Shown: positions 33,640 to 45,483 of the stretch, one piece after another | Layout of the letters: every line of letters begins with the position of its first letter | Numbering within the stretch: the stretch's first letter is position 1 | Assembly: GCA_039602395.1 (NCBI GenBank) | Contig: JBCNJP010000017.1 | Coordinates: forward strand, 22,154,275 to 22,218,274 | DNA length: 64,000 nt | Origin: Deinandra increscens subsp. villosa | Lineage: Eukaryota > Streptophyta > Magnoliopsida > Asterales > Asteraceae | Direction of reading: 5' to 3' | Notes under the pieces: model-generated | What the model saw: only the letters and a program-made list of their open reading frames with translations | The model's database searches: none | What the model was told of the DNA's origin: nothing | Program-made: the position numbers and the translations under genes

Positions 33640-33880
33640 ATCGACCAACCGGAGAAATCGATATCGAATGGACCACCACCACCAAATTCCCTCAATCCAA
33701 TCCATGGCTTCGTTCAAAAAGTAAAGCAACCAAATCAAAGCTGTTTTACTTTCTAACAGAGCAACACTTTAAAAGCCTAATCCAAGAAGCCATTACCAAC
33801 AAGTACTTCACATTCAACCACCGCCACCAGAAAGATTCCTTCAACACCACCATCCGAATATGGACACCCAAACCTTCTCA
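33640..33880 (+). CDS. Coding-like exon, unidentified
   Basis: One frame stays open from about 33640 to a good splice donor (AAAC/GTAAG at 33881). It contains SKLFYFLTEQHFKSLIQEAI and FNTTIRIWTPKPSQN. Composition is protein-like and unlike the surrounding repeats. I do not recognise the protein. The Gypsy insertion beginning 180 bp downstream may have separated it from later exons. It could be the first exon of a disrupted gene or a fragment. Confidence 0.4.
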
Positions 33881-33956
33881 AAACGTAAGAAAAGTGAAAA
33901 AAAAGTGAGTCACATATTCAATCCAGCTACATCTACAAATCAAATTAAATAAAAAT

Positions 33957-34064
33957 TAAACCCAAATCAAGTCACCAATTGGACCGTTCATGCACAACCT
34001 ACGCCCCACCGCCTCTATTCATGAATACATTCGCTGGAATTCGATGTGCACGATATTGGAATAT
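33957..34064 (+). repeat. Left copy of ~106-bp direct repeat flanking Gypsy 1
   Basis: TAAACCCAAATCAAGTCACC through GATATTGGAATAT recurs at 39272-39377 with a 2-bp indel and one clear substitution. It directly abuts the LTR. This is far longer than the 5-bp duplication expected. Confidence 0.9.
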
Positions 34065-34355
34065 GATAGGGTTTTATGAGCTCACAAAATGAAATAACAC
34101 AAAGATGTAGAAGAGAGAAGGAATATTGTATTACAGAAAATGATGAAACAAAGTATAACTGATCTGGGCAGTGCCCTTTCTCAATACCAAAAGTATGAGC
34201 CAATTGCTAACAAACTCTCACATGCTAATACTCACCTTATTCCATACTACTTATAGAATCATTCCACTAACCGACTTCTCAGCCACTACTAGGATTTCCC
34301 TTTTTGCCCCTTCTAGAATAAAGTTGGATGCCCCTAGGTTTGTTATTCGTATCAC
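34064..34355 (-). repeat. 3' LTR of Gypsy 1
   Basis: 292 bp, about 97 percent like 38979-39269 by eye. Confidence 0.9.
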
Positions 34356-35631
34356 TGCTTCCCCCATCGATTAAAGTCTTGTCCTCAAGACTTGTATCTG
34401 GAAATTTCCCCTGGACCCACGATGCGTCTTCCCAGGTTGCGTCCTCAGGAGCCTGGTCTTGCCACTGGATCAGCCATTGTTCAGTGGTGTCTGACCCATC
34501 GGTGATGCGGCGGGTAGCTAAAATTTTGGTCAGCAGTAGAGGCTCCAAGTCCCCAATTTCTAATTCAGGAGGCAGAATCGGAGAAGTGGGAGCTGTGATC
34601 GCTTTCTTTAAGAGAGACACGTGGAATACCGGATGAATTTTGGAGGTGGGCGGTAACTGTAAGCGATAAGCAACGCAACCAATTCGTTCCACAATTTGAA
34701 AGGGACCAAAGAATTTGGCTGCGAGTTTTTGGTGAATGCGGTTAGCGACGGACAACTGCCGGTAAGGTTTTAACTTGACGTATACCCATTCCCCAACCGT
34801 AAAAGACAGCTCCCGCCGTTTTTTATCGGCCTGCAGTTTCATAGAGTTCTGGGCAGAAGCTAAAATCTGTTTGAGTTGTTTTAAGGCTTCGTCCCGATCT
34901 TGGAGTTCTCGAGCAACAGATTCGACACGTACTTCGCCGGGAATAAAATGAAGGACCGATGGAGGGCGTCGCCCGTAAACTGCTTCGAAAGGGGTAGTAC
35001 CAATGGACGCGTGAAAGGTAGAGTTATACCAAAATTCAGCCCAGGGAATCCAAGCGGCCCAAGTTTTGGGCTGATCTGTCGCGAAACAACGGAGGTACGC
35101 TTCCAGGCAGCGGTCAATGACTTCTGATTGGCCGTCGGTTTCGGGATGATAAGCGGAGCTCATCCGTAGTTTGGTGCCCATGGAACGAAAAATTTCTTGC
35201 CAAAATTTGCTTAGGAATAAGGGATCACGGTCACAGATGATAGACTTGGGGATTCCATGATGGCGAATGACCTCTTTGACAAAGATTTCAGCCACCGATT
35301 TAGCCGTGTAAGGGTGTTTGAGAAGCAAAAAATGAGCGTATTTGGATAAACGGTCCACCACCACTAAGACGACGTTGAACCCTTTAGAGGTAGGCAGCCC
35401 CACAATGAAATCCATGGAAACATCATCCCAAATGGCTTCAGGAATGTCTAATGGTTGCAATAAACCCCCAGGGACAGCGGAACTAGCTTTGCAACGCTGA
35501 TAAATGTCGCACTCGCAAACAAAGCGTTTAACAGTGGTGGTCATACCAGGCCAATAGAGAGTGACAGCCAAGCGTCGGTATGTGCGATAAAAAGCCAGAA
35601 TGACCGCCAGTAGCGGTGGTATGGAACTCAT
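34356..35631 (-). pseudogene. Gypsy 1 integrase and chromodomain
   Basis: After the YWPGM and CX2C zinc region, the catalytic core shows DFIVGLP, then ICDRDPLFLSKFW, then HPETDGQSE, giving the D-D-E triad. Near the C-terminus are PFQIVERIG and HPVFHVSLLKK, followed by EQWLIQWQDQAPEDATWED, a chromodomain that in this lineage directs insertion toward certain chromatin. The frame is separated from RNase H by a one-base change in a T run near 35590. The frame itself runs to a stop at 34279, inside the LTR. Confidence 0.85.
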
Positions 35632-37690
35632 GTAGCAGTGCCGGAATGAACTGCGAATGACGCGAAATTACTACCCGATTTTTATAGTGAAGAACCCCCT
35701 GGTGTAGAGAATAACCCGGTAAACACGCCGGGTCGCCTTGGAGTTTCCGAATCAAGGCCTGAATGTCGAGGTCTTCTTGGGCCTCAGTAATGAGTTGGGC
35801 CCCTTGTAACCAAATGGGAAAGGAAATTGCCTGATTAAATTCACCAGAATCAGCCCGGCGAGATAACGCTTCAGCAGCCCTATTTTCACTTCCTGGTTTA
35901 TATTGAATATCAAAATTGTAGCCTAAGAGTTTAGCAACCCAATTTTGTTGGGCCGGTGAAGTAACACGCTGTTGGAGCAAAAATTTCAGACTTTTTTGAT
36001 CGGTATAGACAATGAAACAAGTGCCTAAAAGGTAAGTTCGCCAATGTTGGACAGTCAAAACCAATGCCATCATTTCTCTTTCATAAGCAGACTTGGCGAG
36101 ATTGCGATCACTTAATGATTTGCTGAAATAAGCGATGGGTTTGTGGTGTTGCATGAGAACAGCCCCGATGCCCATGCCCGAAGCATCGCATTCAATCATA
36201 AAAGGAAGACTGAAATCAGGGAGTTGTAATACCGGTGTCGTTAATAAGGCTTGTTTAAGGAGATCAAAAGACTGTTGAGCCTCCGGGTGCCACCCAAAAG
36301 CGTCCTTTTTGGTAAGATCTGTGAGAGGGCGGGCAATACTCCCATAATTTTTAACAAATTTGCGGTAGTAACCGGTAAGACCAAGAAAACCACGAAGACC
36401 TTTCAGAGTCTTAGGAACAGGCCAGTCCAAGACTGCCTCCACCTTTTTGGGATCCAAAGAAACCCCCTGCCCATCGATGAGGTGACCCAGATAATCGACC
36501 GAAAGCTGACCAAAAGAACATTTCTGTCGGTTGACTCGGAATTGATGACGAGCCAATATGCCAAAGACGTCACGGAGATCAGCGACATGGCTGTCCCAAG
36601 TCGGGCTGTAAATTAAAATATCATAAAAAAAAATGACCACCTTTCTGCGCAACAGTGGTCGGAAAACATCGTTCATAACATCCTGAAAAGTAGCCGGGGC
36701 ATTGGTGAGCCCAAAAGGCATTACAAAATACTCATAATGGTCGTCGTGAGTGCGGAAGGCTGTTTTGGCAATGCTGTCTTCGTGCATCCGAATTTGGTTA
36801 TAACCGGCTTTGAGATCGAGTTTGGTAAAAAAGCGAGCGCCATGTAATTCATCAAGAAGCTCATCAACCACCGGAATAGGATACTTTTCGGGAACAGTGG
36901 CAGCATTAAGAGCCCGGTAATCCACACACATTCGCCAAGAGTTGTCTTTTTTGCGAACCAAAATAACAGGACTCGAGTAGGCGCTTTTGCTCAGGCGAAT
37001 CATGCCCAAGGTGAGAAGCTCACTGACCTGTCGCTCAATTTCAGATTTCTGAATATGGGGATAACGGTAAGGGCGTACACATATCGGGTCAGGAGACGAA
37101 AGCACAACACAGTGATCATGAGATCGAGGCGGAGGAAGACTAGAGAGAGGCATAAAAATGGACGAAAATTCCAATAGGATATTGTCCAGGGAGGATTGTT
37201 GTGATGGGGACAGAGCAGGGGAAGTAACAGTTTCCCCTTGGCGAATATTCAACGCCCCTGAAGTGGAAAAATAATCATCCAAAGACAACCATTGATGTAG
37301 AGAAGGCTGGGATGACTGACCCTTTTGTAAACCTTGTAAACGGGTAGGAGAATTCTGATATTGAAATTGCATCCAGGCGTTTTGCCAGTCATGAGTGACT
37401 TCACCCAGGGATTGAAGCCAAGTCATGCCAAGAATCAGATCCAGGTTACCCGTATCGAAAACTAAAGCATTAATGACAAAGGTACAGGGCCCAATGTGGA
37501 CTGATAAATGAAGACAACGTTCTGTCACAAAAACGTAGTGACCATCACCCAGTTTGATTCGAAGACCAGAAAAGAGGTCGACGGAAGCCCTAACGCTATC
37601 ACCAATCGACGGGAAATACAATTATGAGTAGCGCCACTATCGACCAACATATTGACAGAAATGCCTTGAAGAGCACCCTCGAACCGTAGG
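35590..37690 (-). pseudogene. Gypsy 1 protease, reverse transcriptase and RNase H
   Basis: The aspartic protease motif LVDSGATHN lies near 37630-37655, but in a different frame from both gag and RT, so two frameshifts flank it. RT motifs include SWRMCVDYRALN, FFTKLDLKAGYNQIR and MPFGLTNAPATF. The catalytic box, normally F-D-D, reads F-F-Y-D-I-L-I-Y-S: the first Asp is Tyr (codon TAT, near 36625), which should abolish polymerisation. RNase H is visible as IECDASGMGIGAVLMQ. Confidence 0.85.
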
Positions 37691-38861
37691 GTTTTGGCAC
37701 CCCGTGTTCGGTCATCAACCCATCAAACTCCAACGCCAAGCACGTACCCGTCGGAGAGTCCCCGGTAGGAGAAGACAAGGGGGAGTCCTGAGATTCCAGG
37801 AGCATATTATCACCTTCAATGGCATCATATTCATCCTCACCCAAAATCAAAACACGGAGTTTACCCTCAGGGCATTTGTGAGCCGGCCCATACAACTGAC
37901 CACAACGATAACATAAACCCTTTTTGTGTCGTTCTTCCCACTCTGCCCGGGAGAGGGAACGGACCCCGCGATCTCGTGAAAACATGGAGCCAGAGGCAAT
38001 CGATGGAGAGGTAGGGTTTTTTGGAAACTGAGAGGGTTTGAGGGTCTCAGAACGACCCACATACCCTTTTTCGGAGGCCTTAGAAGGCAAAAGTGAAATG
38101 GGCTCAGGATGGCCCACAGCATTAGGCCCATCCAACGGCGTGGAAGATTGAGGCCCATAAGGGTTAATGTATCTGAAACGGGAAAGAGACACATTACCGG
38201 AAGGTGGCCGGAGCATCTCCTCCACGTCTTTAGACAAGTGCATCGCATCCAATCGAGACTGAGGACGGTGTAAACGGACCCATTTTTTGACGTCATCCTT
38301 TAAACCGACCATAAAATAACCCAACGCCTGAGATTCCGGCAAGCGAGGAACCAGGGAAAGGAGATATTCGAAGTCGTCGATGTAATCATAAATTGAATCC
38401 GATTGACGGATATTAGCCAATTGTTCATAGGGATTGGTGATTTCTAACCCACTGAAACGTTGGAGCAATTCGGATTGAAAATCCTTCCACGAAAGCTTGT
38501 CACGTACCTGAGTTATCACAGTGAACCAATGTTGTGCAACCCCCACCATGCTTAACTGAGCCAGACGTAAACGGAGATCATCCGGCGTCTCGTTGATGTC
38601 GAAATACAAGGATGCCTTCTGGATCCACCCCTGAGGATCGAACCCGGAAAATTCCGGTAGCTTAACCTTCTTAACGGCCCAAGGAAGAGGCGGCGCATCA
38701 GTCGAAGGGGTTTTGGATTTGGCGGAAGAGCATCGACCCCCAAGGACGAGGGATCCGTCGTCGTCCTCGTCAGACGGAGAAGAACGGGATTTCAAGCGTT
38801 CGAGCACAACCTTCTGAAATTCTGCTGTGGCGGCCTGGTTTGCATCAAAGGCCACCTTCAT
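37599..38861 (-). pseudogene. Gypsy 1 gag
   Basis: 420 codons. The retrotransposon gag core includes KLPEFSGFDPQGWIQKA and ERFSGLEITNPYEQL-type sequence. A zinc knuckle CYRCGQLYGPAHKC (CX2CX7HXC) follows, typical of this chromovirus group. The last 30 codons run out of frame because of an insertion near 37690, so the fusion to protease is lost. Confidence 0.85.
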
Positions 38862-38978
38862 TGACGAGAAATCGAGCTGGAGTTGCTTGATCTGAGCCTC
38901 CTAGGCATTCAACTGAGTTTGCATACGAGTTTCCATGGCAGGCGACGGAATCGGCAGGGCAAATGCAGGTCGGACCAG

Positions 38979-39269
38979 TGATAGGGTTTTATGAGCTCAC
39001 AAAATGAAATAACACAGAGATGTAGAAGAGAGAAGGAATATTGTATTGCAGAAAATGATGAAACAGAGTACAACTGACCAGGGCAGTGCCCTCTCTCAAT
39101 ACGAAAAGTATGAGCCAATTGCTAACAAACTCTCACATGCTAATACTCACCTTATTCCATACTACTTATAGAATCATTCCACTAACCGACTTCTCAACCA
39201 CTACTAGGATTTCCCTTTTTTCCCCTTCTAGAATAAACTTGGATGCCCCTAGGTTTGTTATTCGTATCA
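38979..39269 (-). repeat. 5' LTR of Gypsy 1
   Basis: 291 bp, the partner of 34064-34355. Confidence 0.9.
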
Positions 39270-39271
39270 CA

Positions 39272-39377
39272 TAAACCCAAATCAAGTCACCAATTGGACC
39301 GTTCATGCAACCTGCGCCCCACCGCCTCTATTCATGAATACATTCGCTGGAATTCGATGTGCACGATATTGGAATAT
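39272..39377 (+). repeat. Right copy of ~106-bp direct repeat
   Basis: Matches 33957-34064. It lies two bases beyond the LTR. Confidence 0.9.
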
Positions 39378-40312
39378 ATTTTATTATTAAGGATTATTAT
39401 TAGGGTTGAGCTCATGGGTCTGGTTAGGTATTAGAGTTATCTCTATAAATTGTAGCCTCAACGTGTAGTAATATTAATTCAGTTATTTTCCCTAACAATA
39501 ATACCTAATAATAATATATATACCAATAAAGAGGTCCAAAGAGTTCCTCTTGTGGTGAATAGCTCGAATGGTCATCACCCATAGAGCATTTGGCTCATTC
39601 ATGAAATGTAACAACCACTTGACGAGGAGGCCCAAGTTGAGAGCCCTAAGCGATCCAATCCCCAACACTGATAGGTTTATCGAAAAAACCTATAAACTCC
39701 CAAATAAATCTGTTGAGTGTGTTAGGCTCTAACCAAAACTAGTGAAGAAAACAAGTACTTTGAGGCAACTTTCTGGTTGTCCGTTTTATTCCAATAATCG
39801 AACTTAAATAGCACTTCAAACACACAAAAGACTAATAATTCGAAAAACAATAATCATGGAAGCATGGATCTGATAATTGTGGAAGTGATGGCATGACATC
39901 AAGAAGTGAAGGGATAATGTGCATGTTGACTCATTCAAGTAACTTGCTGGGCACTTTAGTATTTCTTTTGGGCTCCTGTCGTATGATCTTGGGCTAGATA
40001 TATTGGGTTGGTTGGTAGGTTCGTATCAAACACCCCAAACACCCCCCCCACCCCCCCCCCCAAAACACACACACACCCACCATCATGGTATCCCAAGCCA
40101 CCCAGGGATCTTCCTCACCTCGGTATCACCTCTCCAACAAAACTTTTGCCTCGATGCTTCTATGTCAGGACAGCCCCTAGGATAGCTATGGGAAGCGTCA
40201 TGTATGTATATAGAAGAATGTAGAGGTTATAAGAGAATAGCTAAAAGCCTAAAATAAAAGTTTTATGAATACATGTAGGTGGCGATAGATTAGGTTATAA
40301 TCATAGCCTTAA
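39378..40312. other. Intergenic DNA, no gene recognised
   Basis: AT-rich sequence with a poly-C/CA tract at 40034-40078. The part from 39670 to 39830 has a look of old LTR sequence, but no pair was found. Pro-rich open frames across the C tract are artefacts. Confidence 0.5.
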
Positions 40313-40739
40313 TTAAGGGATGAAAAAATGGATATAAATAATTCTAACTATCGGCTATTGGCCGATTATTAATCCTAAGTAAATTTTTGTACATAAACAA
40401 TATAATATTTATACCCTATTTTTTTAAATAATATTTCCGTTAAAAAAACTAACACCGTTAGTAAATGCTGACGTGGAAGACTAATATGTAACCTTCTAAA
40501 ATGGAGGGACCGTTTTTGTAGTTTATATATAATGTAATTATAAGAAAGAAAAAAGAGGAGGAAGAAGAAGGACGGCCACCGCGACGGCCCCTCCTGTCAT
40601 CGTTCACCAGCGACGGCCATCAGCGTTCACCAGCTAACCGTCATCACCATCCATTAATCACTGCCACAGTGGGGGCGAGAGTTAAGGAAGATTAGGGTTC
40701 CGACTGCTCAACATTTCCGACCAGCTTATTCGGACGGCG

Positions 40740-41039
40740 ATGATGAGTCTTCTTCTCCTCTCCACTCGTATAGCCCAAACCAGTAATAACCGACATCGAT
40801 TTGAAGCTGTCACCATTCACTACTGTGAATCCGTGACTACAAGAGCGACTCCGACGGCTGTGGCCGTCGAGAAGCCGCGATTAGCGAGGATTTTGGGTGT
40901 TAAATCCGTTCCAATCATCAAATCCGATAACCAAGGTAAGACTCATGAATTGGAGGGGTTTTGGTTTAGCTTGAATTTTCGGGTATTTGATTCCCTGTTA
41001 AGCTCCGAATTGTTCACTTTATTGAATTTTGGTTGTTGA
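40740..41039 (+). pseudogene. Captured host gene fragment, unidentified
   Basis: From ATG at 40740 the frame reads MMSLLLLSTRIAQTSNNR... to VPIIKSDNQ, then a possible splice donor GGTAAGACTC near 40935. The N-terminus is hydrophobic then Arg/Ser/Thr-rich, which could be an organelle transit peptide. The continuation is missing. Downstream (41090-41220) is GGTGGTGG/GGGGTTGGGA repeat sequence. I do not recognise the donor gene. Confidence 0.4.
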
Positions 41040-41281
41040 TTTGTGATAAAATGGGAGAGACTGACAGATTGATTTTGAAGTGGTGGTGGAAGAGGAAGAG
41101 ATTAAGCTCGCAGTGGAGGAAGATAGGGGTGTTTGGGACAGAGCCGCCGGTGGGGGTTGGGAATGTGGTGGTGGCGCCGGTGGGGGTTGGGATGTGGTGG
41201 TGGCGCCGGTGGGGGATTGGGAACCAGACAACTGATTTGTTTCTCCTTTTATTTTATTCGTTTTAATTACAATTTATATAA

Positions 41282-41643
41282 AGGCAAATGGATTTTAATA
41301 ATCCAAATTATGACTCACTGGCCGATATTAATCAAAACTATCAGTTTGGCCAACAACAGTCCCAACTTTTATTTTCGTTATTAGGAGCAATCCCAGTAGC
41401 ATAATCATCATAAATTTACACTTGATTTTGTCTCGTAATGATGAATATGAACAAAATAATGAAGCATAAAAGCAAAAATAAACGAAAAAAAATATAAATC
41501 ATGTGTAAATGTATGATGTTTCGGGACTAAAACTGTTGCTGATAACAAAAATGAAAGTTGGGACTGCTGCTGGCCAAACTGATAGTTTGGATTATTATCG
41601 GCCAATAGATCATAGTTTGAATTATTAAAATCCAATTTGCCTT
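41282..41643. mobile_element. MITE nested in Pack-MULE
   Basis: Ends GGCAAATGGATTTTAATAAT and, inverted, GGCAAATTGGATTTTAATAA, with inverted repeats of about 110 bp. It belongs to the family of 29906-30244. The target duplication is not clear. Confidence 0.7.
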
Positions 41644-41904
41644 ATACAAACTACAAAAAAGTCCCTCAAATTTAGAAGTTTACATATTAGTCCTACACGT
41701 CAGCATTTACTAACGGTGTTAGTTTTTTAACAGAAAGATTATAAAAAAAAATAGGGTATAAATATTAGACTCTTTATGTATAAAAATTTACTTAGAATTA
41801 TTATCAGCCAATAGCTAATAGTTAGAACTATTCATATATATTTTTTCTTAAGAGATAAGAGATTTTATCAACTTCTTGAAATCAATAATACAAATGTGTA
41901 ACAA

Positions 41905-42404
41905 NNNNNNNNNNNNNNNNNNNNNNNNNNNNNNNNNNNNNNNNNNNNNNNNNNNNNNNNNNNNNNNNNNNNNNNNNNNNNNNNNNNNNNNNNNNNNNNN
42001 NNNNNNNNNNNNNNNNNNNNNNNNNNNNNNNNNNNNNNNNNNNNNNNNNNNNNNNNNNNNNNNNNNNNNNNNNNNNNNNNNNNNNNNNNNNNNNNNNNNN
42101 NNNNNNNNNNNNNNNNNNNNNNNNNNNNNNNNNNNNNNNNNNNNNNNNNNNNNNNNNNNNNNNNNNNNNNNNNNNNNNNNNNNNNNNNNNNNNNNNNNNN
42201 NNNNNNNNNNNNNNNNNNNNNNNNNNNNNNNNNNNNNNNNNNNNNNNNNNNNNNNNNNNNNNNNNNNNNNNNNNNNNNNNNNNNNNNNNNNNNNNNNNNN
42301 NNNNNNNNNNNNNNNNNNNNNNNNNNNNNNNNNNNNNNNNNNNNNNNNNNNNNNNNNNNNNNNNNNNNNNNNNNNNNNNNNNNNNNNNNNNNNNNNNNNN
42401 NNNN
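41905..42404. other. Assembly gap, 500 N
   Basis: Exactly 500 N. The inverted-repeat arm begins at the very next base. Confidence 1.
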
Positions 42405-42774
42405 TTGTTATGTTTACTTGCTTTTGGCTTGTTATGGAAGTATTATGTTTTGTTTGTCTAGACACATGATGGTTTTGGTTGGTTGGTACGCACTGATGAC
42501 TTAATGTTGTTATTTTTAGAGTGGTTTGTTTTGGAATGATATTTTGGAGATATACTGATTGTTAGTCAGATGATATGGAAGAATCGCACACATATAGAAT
42601 TTGTTATGTAGTATCCGTATTAAACATAAACATTGGCACACTGGCATACAGAAAAATAGCACATGTTGGTTTATGTTTGTTGGTACTCACTCTTTACTCA
42701 ATGTTGGTTTGTTTAGAATGGTTTGTTTATGGAATGATGTTTTGAAAGCATACTGACTGTGAAATTGATAGGTA

Positions 42775-42905
42775 TTGTATGGTATGGTATAGTATGATAT
42801 GGTATGGTATGGTATCGTATCGTACAGTACCGTACAGTGCTTTGCAATGCAGCACAACACAACACAACAAAGTACAGTATAGTACACTATAGTATAATAT
42901 AATAT
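42775..42905. repeat. Pentanucleotide-like tract, mirror copy
   Basis: Mirror of the tract at 4975-5106. Confidence 0.85.
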
Positions 42906-43046
42906 AAAGCCTCTGGCTCTACTAATATGTTTATACTAGAAAATAAAAAACTTATAATTTCATTCAAATATAAGATGTGAATGTACATTAACGTGCAAAA
43001 AATTATTATATGCCTTTTACAACTTAAGACAAATACAAGTGGACAA

Positions 43047-44460
43047 TCACCCCAACGGGCAAGGGAGGCGGGCAACAAGTTGCGCCGCCAAACCTTTCTG
43101 GATAGCAAAACTAAGCCTCGTGGAAACAACATCCCTAGCACCAAAGGTCACCACATTACCATGCATGACCCGTTGAACTCTACTCAAGGTTTGCACGGCC
43201 TCAGAGGCGAGGGACCCAAAAGTGTCAAAGGTAAAAGGAACAAACACGTGTTGATTTTCAATGCACGCTTTCTCATGCTTGTTCACTTTCCCCATCGCAG
43301 CCTTAGAAGCCGCCTGGCCCACTTTGAACTCCCCGGCCCCCAGGCCCACTAGAGGGGAGACCCTAGTGAGATCCAGGCATGCATGCTTACCCCCTATCCA
43401 CCCAAAGACCAAGATGTTTGCCGGTCTAAGAGTCGGTCACCCATCAGACGGGTCCGTCAGGAAGTTGACCAGAGCTTCCTTCTCCGCTGAAATCCCCGCG
43501 CGCTTGAATATGTCAAATAGAACATCCATAACCAAATTATGTCGATATTAAAACCCCGGGAGTTCTTTGCAATGGACAGCATGTTCCCCGAACGAATCCA
43601 AACACGTCTTGCGACAAACGGGGCATCTCTCATCAGACGGGAAAATGGGAATCATGAGGCGGTATTTAAGAATGGCATGATATTCCATCGGAGACATATG
43701 CTGGCCTAACCCCTCGATAGGGATAACCCGGAGGAAATCTTGGGCATGTGACGCTTGTAAACATCCGAACACGGCTTTTTGTCTGACGGTCATGTCAAAC
43801 TTCACTTCCATCTCTTCCATGATTTTACCAAAAAGGGCACTCACCAAAACTTTTTGGGCTTTAGAGGGGGCGGTGTCCTTTTCAGCGAAACCGCTCAAGT
43901 CAAAGTCTAGAGTAACATCCCGAAGACGGTCCAACGCACCCGCATACTCTGTGTCCATGCCACATATCCCACTTTTCCTCAAAATATGATCTTGAAGCAC
44001 CCAAGATTGCGCCCTTGATGCCAAAAAGGCAAACGAGGAAGCCTCAACCGCATAATATAATCCAAGCCCCCCACACCTGATGGGTAATGAGGCAATCCGC
44101 CATTGGAGATCTCCAAATAAGGGACCCCCCACAAACCACCAAATTCTCGACAGCCGTGCGCAGTTCTTTATCAAAAATAGGAGGCATCCCCCAACATGTG
44201 TAAAGGAGGACATGTCCTTAACCCAAAGAAACGTTTGGCTATACCCATACACAAGCGCAACAGAAGAAGTTCGCTCTGCGGATCCCCTAGCTTCGGGAGG
44301 AGGCAGATCAGATCAACAGCGTTGGAAGCTCTTTTCGAAGCCAAACGTTGGATAAACTCTGCATTCCGACTAACAGCTCCCCTTAAGAGTTTCACCCCTA
44401 TGCCAGGTCTGCCAATGTTCTCTGGGAAGAGGCCCGCACGGGGTTTCCTACCGTCACAAG
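43047..44460 (-). pseudogene. Reverse-transcriptase-type protein with R2-like endonuclease motif, broken (mirror copy)
   Basis: The same fragment as 3420-4833. This copy lacks the 1-bp deletion near 3711, so its middle frame is longer (43548-44252, 234 codons). It keeps both internal stops and the RPAN change, so the damage predates the duplication. One visible protein difference is AVQTLSRV here against AVETLSRV in the left copy. Confidence 0.65.
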
Positions 44461-44757
44461 AAGGCCAGAAGAGTTGTATGTTGCTTTTTTATATGCAAAA
44501 AGTTATTAAAAGGCTTATATAAGGAAAAAAAAATTAAAAATATTTTGACTTTTTTATGATATTTACCTTTTTAATAGCGATTTCTATATCTTTAAAGTTT
44601 TATAAGTTTTCGATTTTTAATATTTTAGTTGTGAAGCATACATCTTTAAACTTTCTCTAGACACACTCATTAGATATATATTTACTATTTCAGATTAAAC
44701 TAAAAAATCATAAATCTTTGTCAAAGGCTTTATTTTAATAATAAAAATACTTATGAT

Positions 44758-44933
44758 CAGTGGCGGATATACCATATAGGGAGGGGTAGTGCCCGTTACT
44801 CCTGAACTTGCACCGCGTAGAGGGAAATTTGCACCGCGTAGTGAGATTTTTTTTAACGTTTTATGTATTTTGTAACCCCAGAGACGATTTTTCTTCAATT
44901 TACCCCTGAATTTTTAGTCTAAATCGGCTACTG
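44758..44933. mobile_element. hAT-type MITE, mirror copy
   Basis: 176 bp, identical in length to 2948-3123, with the same 8-bp duplication. Confidence 0.85.
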
Positions 44934-45434
44934 CTTATGATATTTTAAATCTTTTTAAAACAAAGATTACCGTAAAAACAATTTCAAAATGGTTTAAACA
45001 TTAATATAGTCTTTTTTAGGGTTTTTATTTTTCCTCTGATTTCATCTTTTTATCCAAACATAACGCATTTAACACAATAGTTGGTTGTAAGTAGGTACAG
45101 TCATTATAGATATAAAATCAAAGATAAACAATGAGAATTGTAAAAAATTTAATTCATGAATGATGCAAATTATGCACGCTCATTATGATCCTTTCGTTTT
45201 ACTCTTTTTTTTTTCAAAATCAAGTGATGTGCATCATAGATTTCATTACGTAATCATTCATGAATTAAATTTTTTACAGTTCTCATTGTTTATCTTAGAT
45301 TTTATTTATTTATTTACATAAAATCTAAAAAATAAGTTTTTTTTATTGAATTTCACATGCGAAATATAGTAATTTCACATGTAAAAGAGAGTGTCTACCT
45401 GTCAACACTTATGAGAGTGTCTACAATGAACCTC

Positions 45435-45480
<46 letters not shown>

Positions 45481-45483
<3 letters not shown>

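Larger units (their letters stand above)
34064..39269 (-). mobile_element. Gypsy 1, chromovirus type (Reina-like), 5.2 kb
   Basis: LTRs at 34064-34355 and 38979-39269 (about 291 bp, TGATAGGG...TATCA on the plus strand) enclose gag, protease, RT, RNase H, integrase and a C-terminal chromodomain, all on the minus strand. A purine tract (complement of CTTCCCCCATC) precedes the left LTR. Short LTRs, small size and a chromodomain fit the Reina lineage. Frameshifts near 37690, 37590 and 35590 and a changed RT active site show it is dead. Confidence 0.9.
40322..41847. mobile_element. Pack-MULE-like element, 1.5 kb
   Basis: Inverted repeats of about 190 bp cover 40322-40530 and 41645-41847 (shared blocks include CTATTGGCCGAT/CTATTGGCTGAT and CTAACACCGTTAGTAAATGC). 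The flanks are TTAAGGGAT (40313-40321) and TTAAGAGAT (41848-41856), a 9-bp duplication with one mismatch. The GC-rich interior looks like the first exon and intron start of a host gene. A MITE is nested at 41282-41643. No transposase. Confidence 0.8.

Noticed and set aside
34328..36616. Plus-strand frames opposite Gypsy 1
   Set aside because: Shadows of the minus-strand pol gene, which carries all recognised motifs.
34064..39269. Possibility of an endogenous pararetrovirus
   Set aside because: True LTRs, a DDE integrase and a chromodomain are present, which fit a Gypsy element; no viral movement or coat protein is seen.
40003..40223. Pro-rich frames over the poly-C tract
   Set aside because: Artefact of the C/CA repeat.
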